This document shows positions 1-11,640 of a DNA stretch of 64,000 nucleotides, in pieces. Made by a program: the position numbers and the translations under genes. Position 1 is the first letter of the stretch; every line of letters begins with the position of its first letter. The stretch is from Alternaria dauci (taxonomy: Eukaryota; Ascomycota; Dothideomycetes; Pleosporales; Pleosporaceae), in assembly GCF_042100115.1 (NCBI RefSeq), contig NC_091280.1, positions 2,418,001 through 2,482,000 of the forward strand, given 5' to 3'. Below the pieces are notes generated by a model, which searched no databases, had not been told where the DNA came from, and worked only from the letters and a program-made list of their open reading frames with translations.

Positions 1-2814
1 TCGCATCGTCTTTTTTGGCTTTGCTCTGCTCTGGTTGGCTCTGCTCATCGACTGCTATTAGAGGCTGATCAACGTCTTCCCTTGCTTCTACCTCTTCAGA
101 TGTAGAGCCAAAAGGCAACGAGTCTCTCCTCATCTGCTCATCGACAGCTAGCATAGGCTGCTCGCGTACTACATCGATCTTGGTCCTCGCTTCTACTTTC
201 GAGACAGTATTCGTTGTCTCTGCACCCATAGCCTGGAGCTTCACCTTCACCTGAAGCATCCTCGCGCGTAGGGTATCAATTCTTTTTGCCGTCTCGTTCA
301 GATCCAATTCTCGAACGGGCGCAATCTCGACATCAGCGACGACTCCTGATTCGACGCGTGGCAGGGCTTCTTCCGCGGGCTTTTCCTCCTCATAAGCACC
401 ATGCATATCCCCCTTGTCGTTTGTTGGAAGAAACCTCGGCGGATCTGAGCCACCGACCTTCAACGGCACCTTTGTCGAGGTATAAATCGGTGGACTGCTA
501 TTCCACAGTGGAGAGGGACCGCGCGGGGCAGTACCTCTAAAGACATGCGGTTTCGAATTCGAAGTCGAGCGTTTGATCACATCTGGCTTGGGAAGATCGT
601 TTGGTGTTGTTCTCTTCGTAGATTTGGGTGGTACCGGCGGTGCGCTTTCGAGGGGTGATGGGGGAGTCTTGATTTCTACAAGCCGTGCGCTCGCCTTAGG
701 TGGTGAACGCTTTGCCTGCTCGCCACGGATGGCGAAGTCTAGGCGGCTTGACCGAGGAGCTGGGGTCGCCTTTGCGGCAGGTTTTGCGGGCGGCGTGTAT
801 GCTCCTCGTGTCGCTTTCGTCGGACGCATGTAGCCTGGCAAAGTTTCTGTAGGCTCACTCGCCCTTGAACTGGCCTTTTTCGGCCGCAGATAGTTGGGCA
901 CATTCGCTGCTGCCTCTTTTGACCCCTTCCCATCTTTCGTTGGTGATTTCGGTGAGTCCGGTGGTGATGGAGCTGATGCCGCTGGGATAGGCTTTGACAC
1001 TCGCTGGCTCTTCGCATACCGCGGACCATCTTTGATCGGAGCTTTTGGTGGTGATGGGTCTGACGACGATAGAGAAGGCGCGGAAGGCTGCTGGAGCTTG
1101 GGCTCTCGCAATGCCGGTCGCGGAAGTGACGAACTGTTGCTGGCATTGGATGTTCCTCGCGCAGTTGAGGACCAGTCCTTCGTTGGCGAAGCCGGAATCG
1201 GCCGCTGATATGCGCTCGAAGAAGCCGATGTACAGCTACTTCGTGTAGGGGACGTCATGTCGACAGCGGAACCCGCGCTAGATGACGGCGTGGCATTAGT
1301 CATGCGTTCGCGTCGTGCAGGCGCAGGCGCAGGTGCAGGTTTACGCATGACCGCGACTTCCTTCTCAAACCCAAGACACTCCTCCATGACGAGCTCGACC
1401 TGCACAAAAACATCGTCAAAGTCTACGCTGTTAACGACATCAAGTTCCCGGAACTTCTTGTGATGCATCGCCCACCACGCGTCACTGATCCTGTGATGCT
1501 TTTCCGCAGTTATCAAAGAATGATCCGAGATGGTCTGCCAGTCCTGGTACGTTCGCAATCCCTTCTGCATCAACCCACAAGCCTTTGCGACAGCTTCTCT
1601 AGGCAGACGAACCCATGGTTGGAGAATGCGCAGCACGTCGGCGTCTGGTGCGTCCAGGGTGATTCTGGACCAAATCACGAGTAGCCGTTTCATGTCCCAT
1701 CCGATGTTGAGCAAGTTCGCGCTGGTCATATTGACAGCGGTCCGCATGTCCTTCACGTCGTCGATGATGGCGGACTCCACCAGTGTGGTGAATCTGAATC
1801 GCTCGATGCTGTTGACGAGTAGCTCGATGTCGGTGTACGGTTTGAAAGTCACTTCCGATTGTGGCCGAGATCCAGTGGCAGGAGCATTCGGCCAACGGCG
1901 AGCATCGTCAGGCGCGGGTATCCAATTGTCAGAGTTCGTAGGTGCGGAAGGGAAGAGTGATAGCGAGTGCTGGATGGTGTTGACGTTTGCCGTCACGGGA
2001 CAAGACGTGGTTTCGGGAGAGAGACCGGACTCTGCGCAGGGACGGACGTCTAGGACGATGGGAGAAGATGGCTTTTCTTCGAGCTGCCGAATCTCTTCAG
2101 CGAACTGCAAAGGAAGAGGTGCCATTGCCGCATCTTCGGCAGACAATACATCGGAAGAGCTGACGACCAGACTGCGGAGAGTCTCATCCGAAGGAAAAGA
2201 ACCAGGACACAGACTGCTATCCCAGTCCTCAGCCACGGTATCAACCTCGCGCGTAGGTTCTGATATGGGATTCATAACCTGCGTGCGCACACCCAACGCA
2301 GAGTCTACGCTCGGAAAGATTCCCGACACAGACTGGCCCGCCGCCTTCGTTCGTTTCTCGCTCTTGAAGACGCGATTCCAGAGTCCCTTTGCTATCGCGA
2401 AGTCAGTACCAGCGTATTTCCAAAATTCGTTTCCTGGGGTTAAACTTACCAACTGCGACCGCGTTGATGCGTACGCGGAATCTCCGTGCGCCGACGGGCA
2501 CAGCGCCCTCTGGGTTGGACCTGCGTGTTACGAAAGCGCCGAAACCACTTCTCGCAGTGTCTGTGGAGTTCCGCATAGAGGGAGGGACGCTGCTGTGTTC
2601 CTGAAGGCAGTACTGGAGTTGCGATGAGACTGGTCACACGAGGGCGAGGTGAGTATTCAGCATAGATGAGAGAAGGATGATCTCTCCAGCCGCCCGTCGA
2701 GAGCATTGCAGTGAGGACACGCATGAGTACCACATTGTTGCGGCCTGATCCCTCGTTACCAAAGTATTGACGAGGGAACATGATGAAGCGGAGACGCTCT
2801 GCACAACTGCTCAC
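1..2814 (-). CDS. Large low-complexity hypothetical protein, 3' part cut by window edge
   Basis: The frame is open on the minus strand from about 2433 to the left edge, so the protein continues outside. I place one 98-bp intron at 2434-2531 (GTAACA donor, CCCCAG acceptor); it joins a first exon 2532-2814 in phase to the long exon. The start could be Met at 2814 or 2781. A roughly 150-residue globular part (FKPYTDIELLVNSIERFRF onward, then LNIGWDMKRLLVIWSR) is followed by several hundred disordered residues rich in Pro, Ser, Lys and Ala with recurrent PPK/SPPK motifs, and a charged tail with two copies of a QP-x-x-AVDEQ motif. I do not recognise the family. The disorder suggests a scaffold or regulatory protein (inference). 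The plus-strand frame at 1530-2627 is its antisense shadow. Confidence 0.6.
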
Positions 2815-3835
2815 TGGCTGTCTTTGTGGGTTTCTGGTAAGGAGACTCCATCTTCAGCAAAGCGCTTACTGTTGCAGCGACTCAACTGACATAAGCAAAG
2901 CGATGCCCTGCTAGACCAGTAATTATCGCGTGCATGCTGATGATACTTTCGTAATGATTCGCAGACGACGAACGACGACCTCCGCAAGACCACGGCGCCG
3001 AGTATACGGAAGTGGGGCTGGCGAGATCCAGGAAGTCGCATCGCATCGAGCGCAACACCAGCCCTACCATCCGTTAGCAAGCAGTAACATCGCCGTCGCC
3101 TCAGCCCTGCGCATGTCGCACTGTCGCAATAGGTCCGATTCTCCCTGCATTGCTATAGAACACCCACAAGCACCACATCACAATCCATGAAGCACATACT
3201 TCGGTACCAAAGAAACCCGCGACACTTCAGGAATCACAGGAAGAGCGACCACTAAACCAGCAGCAACTAACACGGTGGTCATTATCCATTCTTTTATCTC
3301 TCTCGTCTCATATGCTAATCCCGAATCCCGCACACAAAGGGTAAGCCAAAAAAAGTTAAAACTCCGGAACGCGCCAATATTATATTCCCACCACATACGT
3401 GTTCCCCGTTATTTCGTCGCGGCAGGTAGCCGATGTGGGGAGAAGTCGGTTCGTGAACGTCGTGGAAGGGAGGGGATGCGACACGCATCAAGCACTATTC
3501 GCTGTTAAGTTCAGTTACTACGTATATCCGCCAGGACGCTGGCGCAAGGAAAGACGTCGGAAATGAAGAGACAAGAGCGGGGTGGTTGAGAATGTGAGGC
3601 TCGGGAGCCTAGACAGCAACGGGGCGGAGAGCGCAGTGGCAGCGAGCGGAAAGATGTCTTTCGAAGAGCAAGGAATTGTGTTATTGGCTGCGCGATGCCA
3701 ATTAGCACTTGTTCCATGCTGAATCTCTTTCTTTTGGAAAAAAGACAACTTTCGTCGCTTTCGCTTGCACACAGTCATTTGGCTCCCATGTAAAAGCGAA
3801 AGGGGCGAAGGGGGACGGGTGTGTGTATGCACTTA
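2815..3835. other. Intergenic region
   Basis: Shared 5' side of the large minus-strand gene and 3' side of the next one. Only short overlapping frames on both strands; no motif, RNA gene or repeat recognised. Confidence 0.5.
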
Positions 3836-4357
3836 CTACAAGCTCAACGTCAAATCACCCCGGATACTCGCTTTGAGTTCAATCTCGATTTCCAAATTCG
3901 CCTCGAGCGTCAGCTTCAAGCCGTCCTGGTCCTTGAGCTCGCTGCCCCCTTTCTGCGGCTCCATCCGGTACGGCTCGTCGGGATGCGTGCTGCGCAGCGG
4001 GATCTCGCCGCGCATTGCGCGCGCATATGTGACGGGTCCGTCCATGGACGTGCTGTCCGGGCCGATGCGCTCAAACATGCCCATTTTCTGGAGATCGCCG
4101 TTTGCGTCTGCTTCCTCGAGGGCTTCGAGCGAGGCCGTGTGCATGTATTTTCCGTTCTTACGGTCTTCTTCGATGCGTTGGCGACGGGCGCGGCGCGACG
4201 AGGAGCGTGATCGGGCGGATTGGAGGCCGGCTTCGCGCTTGTCTTTCTTGGACTTGTTCACGGCCTTTTCCTGCTGCATCGTCGACCGCTCGTGCGGCTG
4301 GTTCTCATAGTCGGAGCCTTCCTTGTCTGACATGTTGTCGGGTATCCTTGCTATCAT
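3836..4357 (-). CDS. Hypothetical charged protein with C-terminal GDLTLSL motif
   Basis: Single-exon frame of 173 residues; the second Met, nine residues in (MSDKEGSDYENQ), is an equally good start. The N-terminal half is very basic and Ser/Arg-rich (SARSRSSSRRARRQR), suggesting nuclear location or nucleic-acid contact (inference). The last 30 residues form an alternating hydrophobic/charged segment ending NLEIEIELKASIRGDLTLSL. The next gene on the same strand ends with nearly the same segment (NLDIEIQLKAKIHGDLTLGLL), while the rest is unrelated. The stop codon lies directly before a GTAAGTG donor-like site, so a short extra 3' exon cannot be excluded. I know this tail only as a recurrent ending in fungal hypothetical proteins; its function is unknown to me. 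Confidence 0.75.
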   Translation of the reverse strand: MIARIPDNMSDKEGSDYENQPHERSTMQQEKAVNKSKKDKREAGLQSARSRSSSRRARRQRIEEDRKNGKYMHTASLEALEEADANGDLQKMGMFERIGPDSTSMDGPVTYARAMRGEIPLRSTHPDEPYRMEPQKGGSELKDQDGLKLTLEANLEIEIELKASIRGDLTLSL

Positions 4358-5411
4358 GCAAGGCCTTGGGTGGTGGTGGGGAGGTTATATCCGGCTCCGC
4401 GTTGTTCTTGTTGGAGAGGAGAGGAGGGGGGAATTGCGCTGAGCAGAGGTGTACAAAGCAACAGCGAGCAAGATGTGAAGTCAAGCCAAGGTCAAGCAAG
4501 AGAGGGCGGAGGTTACCACACACCAACGCACGCCACGACCTAGCAACCTGCAGACTCCACTCCGAAAACAAGATTACTTGCAACGGGCCTGGGTTCCTCT
4601 GTAGCTCCAAAAGCAAGGACGCCGTCACCCGCTATTGCAAGCTCGTACCCCTGTTGCCGCCCACCCGTCTCGCCCGTTTCCGATCGTGCACCATCGCTGA
4701 TGACTGACGTCAGACTCACATCGAGCGAGGAACATCCGAATCGGGCTGACAGCCGCCGTTATGACGTGTGAGAAAATTGTGAAGCGCGCTGGCAACTGCA
4801 AGTCGACCGACATTTCAAGACAAGTTGACGACGCGCGCGAGCATGGCGAAAGTGTTGGTCGACTGCTAGCCTGGCTGCACGAGTGGCTAGGCTAGCCGTT
4901 GGTCGTTTATCGCGGGGCCGCTGTTGCCCACTCACGCCATCTAGCTCGTGGCAGCTGTGCAACCCTCGGCCAAGTCTCATGAGGGTTCTTGCGCATAGCA
5001 ACTGATGTTCCCAAGAACGTACATGTTGCGGTAGCTCTTGACGTTACCATTTCTCGGCCCTTTGAAGTTATTATCACACAACCTGGTCATAAGAGCACCG
5101 GAATTAGCATCCGGCCAACGTCATACCAAGAATGCGACATGGCGACGAGCTGCAACGCGCATCGCGTGCGACTTTCACGATGGAAAAAAAGAGCATCAGA
5201 TTCAGCATTAAGTGGGTGCAAGTTATTTGTTGTGCTGTATACACTACAATGCATGTCATGACACGACATGCAAAACTCCAAAGCAAACGCCGACGGTGAT
5301 ATCCCATTATAACATTTGATGCGTTTCGTGTAGTCGTCCCCGTGCGACATCTAGTTGCTGTGCAAAGTTAGCATTGCGCGCTCCAATCGACGCCAAACGA
5401 AAAGGATAAAC
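4358..5411. other. Intergenic region
   Basis: About 1 kb between two same-strand genes with related C-termini. Only short unsupported frames; no recognisable gene, repeat or RNA. Confidence 0.5.
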
Positions 5412-6131
5412 TTACAGCAATCCAAGCGTAAGATCACCGTGGATCTTGGCCTTGAGCTGAATCTCAATGTCGAGGTTGAGCTCCAATCGCAGTCTCAGCT
5501 GCTCACCTCCATCCTTTCCGCCCTCTTCTTCACCACCGCCGCCGCCAGTAAGGCCACCGAGAGCCTTTCCAGCGGTGTTACCGACCTGGTTGACGGCGTT
5601 ACCAGCAGTGTTTTGGACCATCTCGCCGGCTCCGCCGAGGGCGTCGCCTCCAGGCACGTTCTCGGTGATGTCGTCTAGAGGACCTCCGCCCTTGCCGCCC
5701 TTCTTTTGGCGCTGGCGGTTGCGACGGCCTCCCGACTGCGAGACATCGGATCGCGCGTCCGACTCTGCGCCCGAGTCTGCGCCTCGACGGCCACGGCCGC
5801 GCGACTGGCGGCGTCTCGATTGCGACTTGCTCTTCTCTTGCTGGGGTTCCGCGTCGGATTCGTTGTCGGCGTCGGCGCCGCCGCCGTTGGTTTGCTTTTT
5901 GGATTCTGCGTCCTCGTTCTCAGCTTTCCCTTCGCCATCGCTTTCGGGGGCAGGAGTGGCGTCAGGAGTGGGCTGCTGTTGAGGCTTCTTTCCGCCCAGC
6001 TTCTTCGGCGTCTTCCTTTCGGTTTTCTTACTCGATGATTCTGCGCTGCCCTTTGCGCCTACCGAGGCGTTGGCATCTGCGTTTCCCTCTCCAGAGACCG
6101 ACTGCTTGCTCTCCTCGACTGTGTCCGCCAT
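5412..6131 (-). CDS. Hypothetical low-complexity protein with C-terminal GDLTLGLL motif
   Basis: Single-exon frame of 239 residues. Residues 1-110 are acidic, Ser/Ala/Glu-rich and disordered; about 110-165 are basic with RGRGRRG and RRNRQRQKKGGKGGG stretches like RGG-type RNA-binding segments. About 165-215 are Gly/Asn-rich with a short repeat (NTAGNAVNQVGNTAGKALGG), and the tail is LRLRLELNLDIEIQLKAKI. The tail matches the gene upstream at 3836-4357; other parts do not. The context and Gly-Arg repeats fit an RNA- or membrane-associated protein, but this is inference. The TAA stop overlaps a GTAAGT donor consensus, so a further exon is possible. Confidence 0.8.
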   Translation of the reverse strand: MADTVEESKQSVSGEGNADANASVGAKGSAESSSKKTERKTPKKLGGKKPQQQPTPDATPAPESDGEGKAENEDAESKKQTNGGGADADNESDAEPQQEKSKSQSRRRQSRGRGRRGADSGAESDARSDVSQSGGRRNRQRQKKGGKGGGPLDDITENVPGGDALGGAGEMVQNTAGNAVNQVGNTAGKALGGLTGGGGGEEEGGKDGGEQLRLRLELNLDIEIQLKAKIHGDLTLGLL

Positions 6132-6999
6132 GGTTGCTTGCTGTGTGGGGGTTTCTTTGGGTGGAGGGTCAGGTGCAAGTTAGAGTGCTGGTGTGCGTAT
6201 GAGCCGAATTGAATGTGCTTCGGAAATTGTTACAAGCCCTAGGGCCACGGCGCAAATCGTTAATAAGAGAAAAGCGGCCTTGGGGACAGGAACCGGTTTG
6301 GAAGCTTCAAGGTACTTGCTACCCCTGCCAGCTCGAGCCACCCGTCATGCAGTCTGACGCACCATGTGGCACCCGCTTGCACCCCACCACCAGTCGTCCC
6401 AAAACTTGACCCCATCCCTGCGCGCTGCCAGCCGGATTATTTTAGACCTGAATTCGTGCTTGCGCCGGGCTGGACGCAATAAGCCAGCCCGATGCGTTGC
6501 AAGCTCTTTTGCCTCTGCCTTGCTTGCGTGTCATTGGCGCGCCACCAAGCACAGAAGCGATGGATTGAGCAACGCGTCAGCCAAATGCGCTTGACATCAG
6601 CGCGTTGGGGAGTCTCGTAGCTCGGAAGATGGAGCTCGCAGGATCCGAGGCCCAACGGTAGACCAGGCGGAACGTTGACCCATAGGGAGCGGGAGTGGTC
6701 GCCTAGTGTTGGCGTGAGATTCCCAATGCGCCTTTGTAGCGCGCACAATGGTCCTCAGGTAGCGCAAACTCGAGAGAAACCCCAAAGATGAAATTCAATA
6801 TCACGAGCGTTGTGCTAGCCAGCGTTGGGAAGATGCAATCGCGGGGCACGCGCTACTTCTTCCGCGACGACCGCCGGGCCGAGGAGCGCCGTTCGCGCAC
6901 TCGTCGTAACGGTGTCTTCCCAGCACCTCCAAAACTTTGTTCGATCCAACGAGCGACTCAACTCCAAGCGCACTCTACCCGACCATTACAATCGTCAAC
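6132..6999. other. Divergent intergenic region
   Basis: Separates the minus-strand Gly/Arg-rich protein from the plus-strand DUF2470 gene, so it should hold both promoters. No specific site identified. Confidence 0.5.
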
Positions 7000-7753
7000 A
7001 TGACCACCCCAGACCCCGCAGCCGCAGACGCGGCCGCCAAGCAGCGAATCATAAAGCACATGAACGCAGACCACCATGACTCCGTACGCGCAACACCCAC
7101 ACCTAGGTAACACTGATGTCAAGCCCGAACAGCGATCCTGATATTGACCGCAGATACGCCGATACGTCGAGGCATATGCTTCCAAGTCCATGTTCCAGAG
7201 TCGCTTGGCGCACATGGTCGATATCGATCTGAACCAGATGGTCTTTAGCTGCGGCGGCCAGCAAGCCGTCGTCGCTATTGATCCGCCGATGAAGACTATG
7301 CGCGAGGCGCGCGAGCGGCTAGTACAGTTGGACAAGGATGCGCTCCAGACGCTGGGACGGAGCGATATTTCTGTCACCAAGTTTGTACCCGCGTACACGC
7401 ACCCTGCGCATCTGTGGAACTTTACGCAGTGTATGTTGGCCCTGGTTTTATTACCGCGGCAGGCGAATTGGCAGCCGGGCTCTCTGCTCTATGATAACTT
7501 GTTGTATCTCGTGCCAGGCTTTGCGAGCTTTGTCGCTGGGATTGGTTGGACTGTGTTTGTGTGGATGGTGCCTATTCACGCTGTCGAAGTACTTATCATG
7601 GCGAGGAAGCTGGCGAAACACGAATGCACGTTCATGGACGCGGTGTGGTGGAAGTGGGTGGGGACGTGTTTCGTGGAAGGATTTACATCGTTCTTGAGGC
7701 TCAATGCGCTGATTGAGGAGAAGAGGAGGGAGAAAGAGGCGAAGAAGCACTAA
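7000..7753 (+). CDS. DUF2470 domain protein with C-terminal membrane segments
   Basis: Two exons, 7000-7083 and 7154-7753, joined across a 70-bp GTACGC...CCGCAG intron in phase 0, give 227 residues. The start ATG at 7000 precedes MTTPDPAAADAAAKQRIIKH, and residues 17-100 match DUF2470 (KHMNADHHDSIRRYVEAY, then a VDID strand and PPMKTMREARERLVQL). DUF2470 is a split-barrel-related domain found with heme-utilisation/pyridoxamine-oxidase-like proteins. The C-terminal half has two or three hydrophobic stretches (CMLALVLLP, YLVPGFASFVAGIGWTVFVW, VGTCFVEGFTSFL) and a lysine-rich end, so it is probably an ER or organelle membrane protein. This architecture is common in ascomycetes; no reaction is known to me. 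Confidence 0.85.
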
Positions 7754-8926
7754 AGGAGATGGACAAGAGTGTGGGATAAGGTGATGGTGTCTACATTTCT
7801 CGATAAGTATCCCAATTCTGTGCCAGAACTCGTCAAGGATAATGTCTATCAAAACCAGAATTTTTTACCCGCTTCAGCTTTTCCTTCTTCGTCTAGTCTC
7901 CTAACTACAGGTTTTCCATCTCTGCTGATCGGCTTTGCTCCGTTAGGGATCCCATTCCGAAGAGTGAAGTTGATCTCAGTCCATCCCAAGGGATATGCAA
8001 ATATCTTCCACGCTACAGAATGGTAATCGGCGATTTATCACGTTGCTACCATGTTCCCGATGCGGGGCGTCGATATGGATTCTCAGAACAGTAGCGCAGA
8101 ACCCTCTATAGTAGCGCTTCCTCCAGCGACCTCAGTTCGGAAAGTTGTGGTGAAAATTTTGTGACGCTGATTCATCGTCGCTGTTGGCAATACCAACATT
8201 GCCGACCAAGGCATCAGCCCAGGATAACTCAGCTACCTATGTCGGTTTCACGTCTGTAGAATTTTGAGGGTGGAGATTTTGCGCTCAGATCAAGCGGGCA
8301 CTGAAGCATACTTCTATCTTTTTGACTACAGCACCGTACGGCTGTGGAGCATTAGGATATAGTGGCAACTTAGCTGAGCATGCCGTGAGTCAAATGAACT
8401 TCGTGACTCACAGCTCATGGCACTCGATATTGACGATGAGAACACGTCATCCTGCTAGGCTTTAGCATTACGTGCGAGACCGCTCACTTGTTTCTTCAAG
8501 TGTTTATTCCTGGTTTTTCGATCTGATCGTAACGCGATTAATAAACAGATTCGCGTACATATTCTTTGTGCCAACCACAGATGCGATCTCAGCCCGTGTT
8601 TTTACAATGCCTCTCCTGATTTGAGAACATGCACGCTTGTGTTATGTGTCCTGAAAAAACACGGTTGGATCGCCGAGGATAGTTTATCGCAGTACCACTG
8701 GTCGCAATGGAGACCAACCAGTGCCAACTACAAAGCCCACTCGTCTGCGACATCAAGTGAAAAAGCACGGGCGAACCACAAAATAGAACTTAAAGCCCAC
8801 AAGCGCAATACAATCTCTTGCTCCTAGTTTCCACTCTGTTCGTCAACAATTATGTCGAGCGGAATCGCACAATGAAACAAACTGCACGAAAGAAAGTCAC
8901 GCCCTACGATCTACGCTCCCATCCGA
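7754..8926. other. Intergenic region
   Basis: No frame with family similarity in 1.2 kb; I see nothing beyond short unsupported frames. Confidence 0.5.
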
Positions 8927-9766
8927 ATGAAGAACCATTCTACAGTCGTGATGCGAAGAAAAAAGGTCCCTTTCCCATTCATGGACTTGCCGGCCGAACT
9001 ACGCTGTCATGTCTACAGCTATCTGCGGGAAGTCGTCTACGAGCCCGTTTTCCCCGAGCCCAACATCTGCAGCTGGGAAGTTTATCACATGCCAACCGCA
9101 ATATTTCAAGTCTGCAAAACTATATACGAAGAGGCGAAGCACCCCTTGATACTTAAGCTCGACGATCAGCTTGTACCCAAAATCGTTCTCGGCCCGAAGC
9201 GCATCGACCTAGGCACTGTACACACGGTGCTCTCAGACACATTCCATGAAGCCGGCAAACAACTACACACGTCTCGAGGTGGTAGACTCCAAGGGTGCGA
9301 TGACGAGATCGAGAAAATCAGCCGTGGACTCGCGTCTTGGTATAACAATACGTATTTGTCGCTACAAGCCCGTCGTGGAACTCAAGAATATTTTGTTACA
9401 CAGACTGAGTGCAGGCCTGAGAGCTTACACAGCTTCGTGGGGCAGACTTTGGAGAGAATGGCAGGCTGGAAGACCTGCGAGGTTCGCGTTCGGTTCTTGG
9501 TACACCCATCAGGACCGCCCGTTCGTAACGAAATGTACGAAGCGTTGGCCTCGATGGACGTCCCACGGCAAGCACTGAGTTCTGGGCTGGGCCGCGGAGT
9601 TGAAAGAGTATATCTGGTTCGTGGTGGCAAACGACGTAGCTCCAGACGGATCCTGGACCTGAGAGACGACATGTATCGAAGGCATAGTAGTAGCTTTAAC
9701 ATCAAGGTCACAGAGGCGCTTGCGAGAGATTGGGAGTTATTGGATCTGGACGAGTCGCTGCGCTGA
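8927..9766 (+). CDS. F-box-like fungal protein
   Basis: Single-exon frame of 279 residues. The N-terminus carries a degenerate F-box-like segment (PFPFMDLPAELRCHVYSYLR, residues 15-34) followed by FQVCKTIYEEAKHPLI, the arrangement of the many short ascomycete proteins in which FP-x-LP-x-ELR is followed by a QVCR/KxIxxEA helix. The rest (for example VYLVRGGKRRSS) has no motif I know. Such proteins are thought to act as SCF-type adaptor candidates, but substrates are unknown. An upstream ATG at 8872 lies in another frame and would require a frameshift, so I use 8927. Confidence 0.7.
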   Translation: MKNHSTVVMRRKKVPFPFMDLPAELRCHVYSYLREVVYEPVFPEPNICSWEVYHMPTAIFQVCKTIYEEAKHPLILKLDDQLVPKIVLGPKRIDLGTVHTVLSDTFHEAGKQLHTSRGGRLQGCDDEIEKISRGLASWYNNTYLSLQARRGTQEYFVTQTECRPESLHSFVGQTLERMAGWKTCEVRVRFLVHPSGPPVRNEMYEALASMDVPRQALSSGLGRGVERVYLVRGGKRRSSRRILDLRDDMYRRHSSSFNIKVTEALARDWELLDLDESLR

Positions 9767-9973
9767 ACACTATTTCGAAGGGGATACATGCACCTGGTCC
9801 TATAAGCGCCCCCATCCGTACGTAAAAACTTGAGAATTTGAGAGTATTCAAAGAACCCAGTAGTACAGATTTGAGATGCGTACTGTGAATCACTGTTTAG
9901 ACCCGGTGCTGATGTCTACCCAGGTATGATTTGGGCATATGTCAATTAGTCTTGCAAATACCCTATATTGCTT

Positions 9974-10954
9974 CTACGCCGAAATCTTAGAAGGATACGC
10001 AAACAAACGCCCAACGACATTCCCGCTATGGAGCCTGTCAAATTCCTCTCCTAGATGATCAAAGCTAACCTCCTCGATAAGGGGATCAAGTTCCTCATTC
10101 GCGATCATGCGTAGACACTCCTCAACCTCCTTTAGAGATGAGCCTCCTGAAGCCTGAAGGGTGACATTAAGTGCTATAAGGTCATATGTATTAATGTTTG
10201 CCTTTCGGTTCAAGAGCCTAACAAGAACTACTTTGCTACCAGGCTTGACAGCCTTTGTAGCTGCCACTGTAGTAGCACTAGTTCTAGCAAAATCTAAGAT
10301 GACGTCGAATCGTGCTCCCGGAAATTTGTCCAAGCTCTTGGCGCATGAGTAGGCTCTAACTTGGGCGGCTCGAACGAATTTCCGTGTGTCGAGGTCGATG
10401 CCGTAAACTTTGGCTCCTCGTCGTGCCGCGATCTCTACAGCTGAGAGGCCTAGCCCCCCTAGTCTAATGATAGCAACCTTGGACCCCTTGGAGACCTGTC
10501 TATTGGTAACAACGGCATGATATGCAGTAGCAACTGCGTTGGTGGCGACGGCAGCCTGACCATATGTCACGCCTTCCGGGATTGGAAGCGTTTTGGCTTC
10601 GGACAATGTGATATACTGAGCGAAGCCGCCGTTTTTCCTAATACTAGGACTTGAGATCAAATCGCTAAAAGAGATGGGATGCTTCGTAGTGATGGCCGAG
10701 ACGACGCGGTCTCCGACTTTGTGTTTAGTGACACTAGAACCGATCTCGACAATTTCTCCTGCAATCTTATGACCCAGGATGATGGGCCGTTTCTAGAAGA
10801 ATGTGTCGTCATTTCTAGTGAAGATATTGATGTCGGTATGACAAAGTCTAGTAGCCTTGATCTTGACGAGGACTTGGTTACTCTCGGGCACTGGAATCGG
10901 GACGTCCTTGTAGACTAGCCCTGTTGAGGGAGTTTCGAACTGATAAGCTTTCAT
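9974..10954 (-). pseudogene. Broken zinc-type alcohol dehydrogenase (MDR family)
   Basis: Read from ATG at 10954 the frame gives MKAYQFETPSTGLVYKDVPI, KATRLCHTDIN and IILGHKIAGEIVEIGSSV, then a Rossmann part with GGLGLSAVEIAARRGAKVYG: clearly the medium-chain dehydrogenase/reductase family. An in-frame TAG at 10793-10795 falls just before the metal-site GHE segment, which here reads GHK. The usual cysteine-rich lobe between the catalytic region and GGFAQY is missing or replaced. With no frameshift, 327 codons remain open apart from that stop. A 229-residue C-terminal piece could start at Met 10660 but would lack the catalytic domain. I call it a fairly young pseudogene; the TAG fits a C-to-T change of CAG. 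Confidence 0.75.
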
Positions 10955-11640
10955 TGTTGACGCTATTCTCGGGATTTGTGACCTCTTGGGTGATTGATGT
11001 ATGAAGTTTGGATATCTAACTCACTATTGGATTCCAAGGTTATCTTGCTTTATAGAGATACAGACTTGTAACGAAGCTGCTATTCAGCCATCGGCATCTT
11101 GAAGGCCTCGTGCACTTCGGACATGTAATCACAAAAGGACTTCGGGATGAACTCGGGGCGATTCGCCTTTTCTAATCATGGTATGAGTCGGGAACATCGT
11201 TTCGGGACAATAGCACCGGTCAGTCTGGAGATGCGAGGCTGGGATTATCGCAGTACAGTAGGCTTCCACCGAGACAGAAAAGTGAAGTCGGAACACTCGT
11301 GGATCCAAGGCAGGGATCAATCACATCTATGCAGACCACTTAGCTAGTGCTAAATAGTGTATGCGTCGAAACAGTAGCATCGTGACACGTTGCGCAGCAT
11401 CTTTCAAGCAGCATAATCACTAAACGATCTGCGAAGGGAGTCGGTGCCTCTAGAAGTCAGTTGATTACTTGTTGCGCCGACGGAGTTGGTAAATTGTAAA
11501 CACGAGGTTTGCTTAGGAGGTGAAGTATTGAATAGTTAGGCGCGCTTCGATAACAAGAATAGTTTACTACGACTACACATCAACCTTTTTCAAACACAAC
11601 TTCAAGACTTTCTTGCATCGATTACCCAAACAGCACAGCT
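10955..11640. other. Divergent intergenic region between two pseudogenes
   Basis: Separates the broken dehydrogenase (minus) from the broken hydrolase (plus). No gene seen. Confidence 0.5.

Noticed and set aside
739..1248. Overlapping short frames on both strands
   Set aside because: The minus frame covering this region is the protein-like Pro/Ser-rich one that continues to the left edge; the others are shadows.
1530..2627. 365-codon plus-strand frame
   Set aside because: It is the exact antisense of the long minus-strand coding frame, has low-complexity Ser/Arg composition and no family motif.
10161..10918. Plus-strand frames inside the dehydrogenase region
   Set aside because: Antisense to the clear dehydrogenase sequence.
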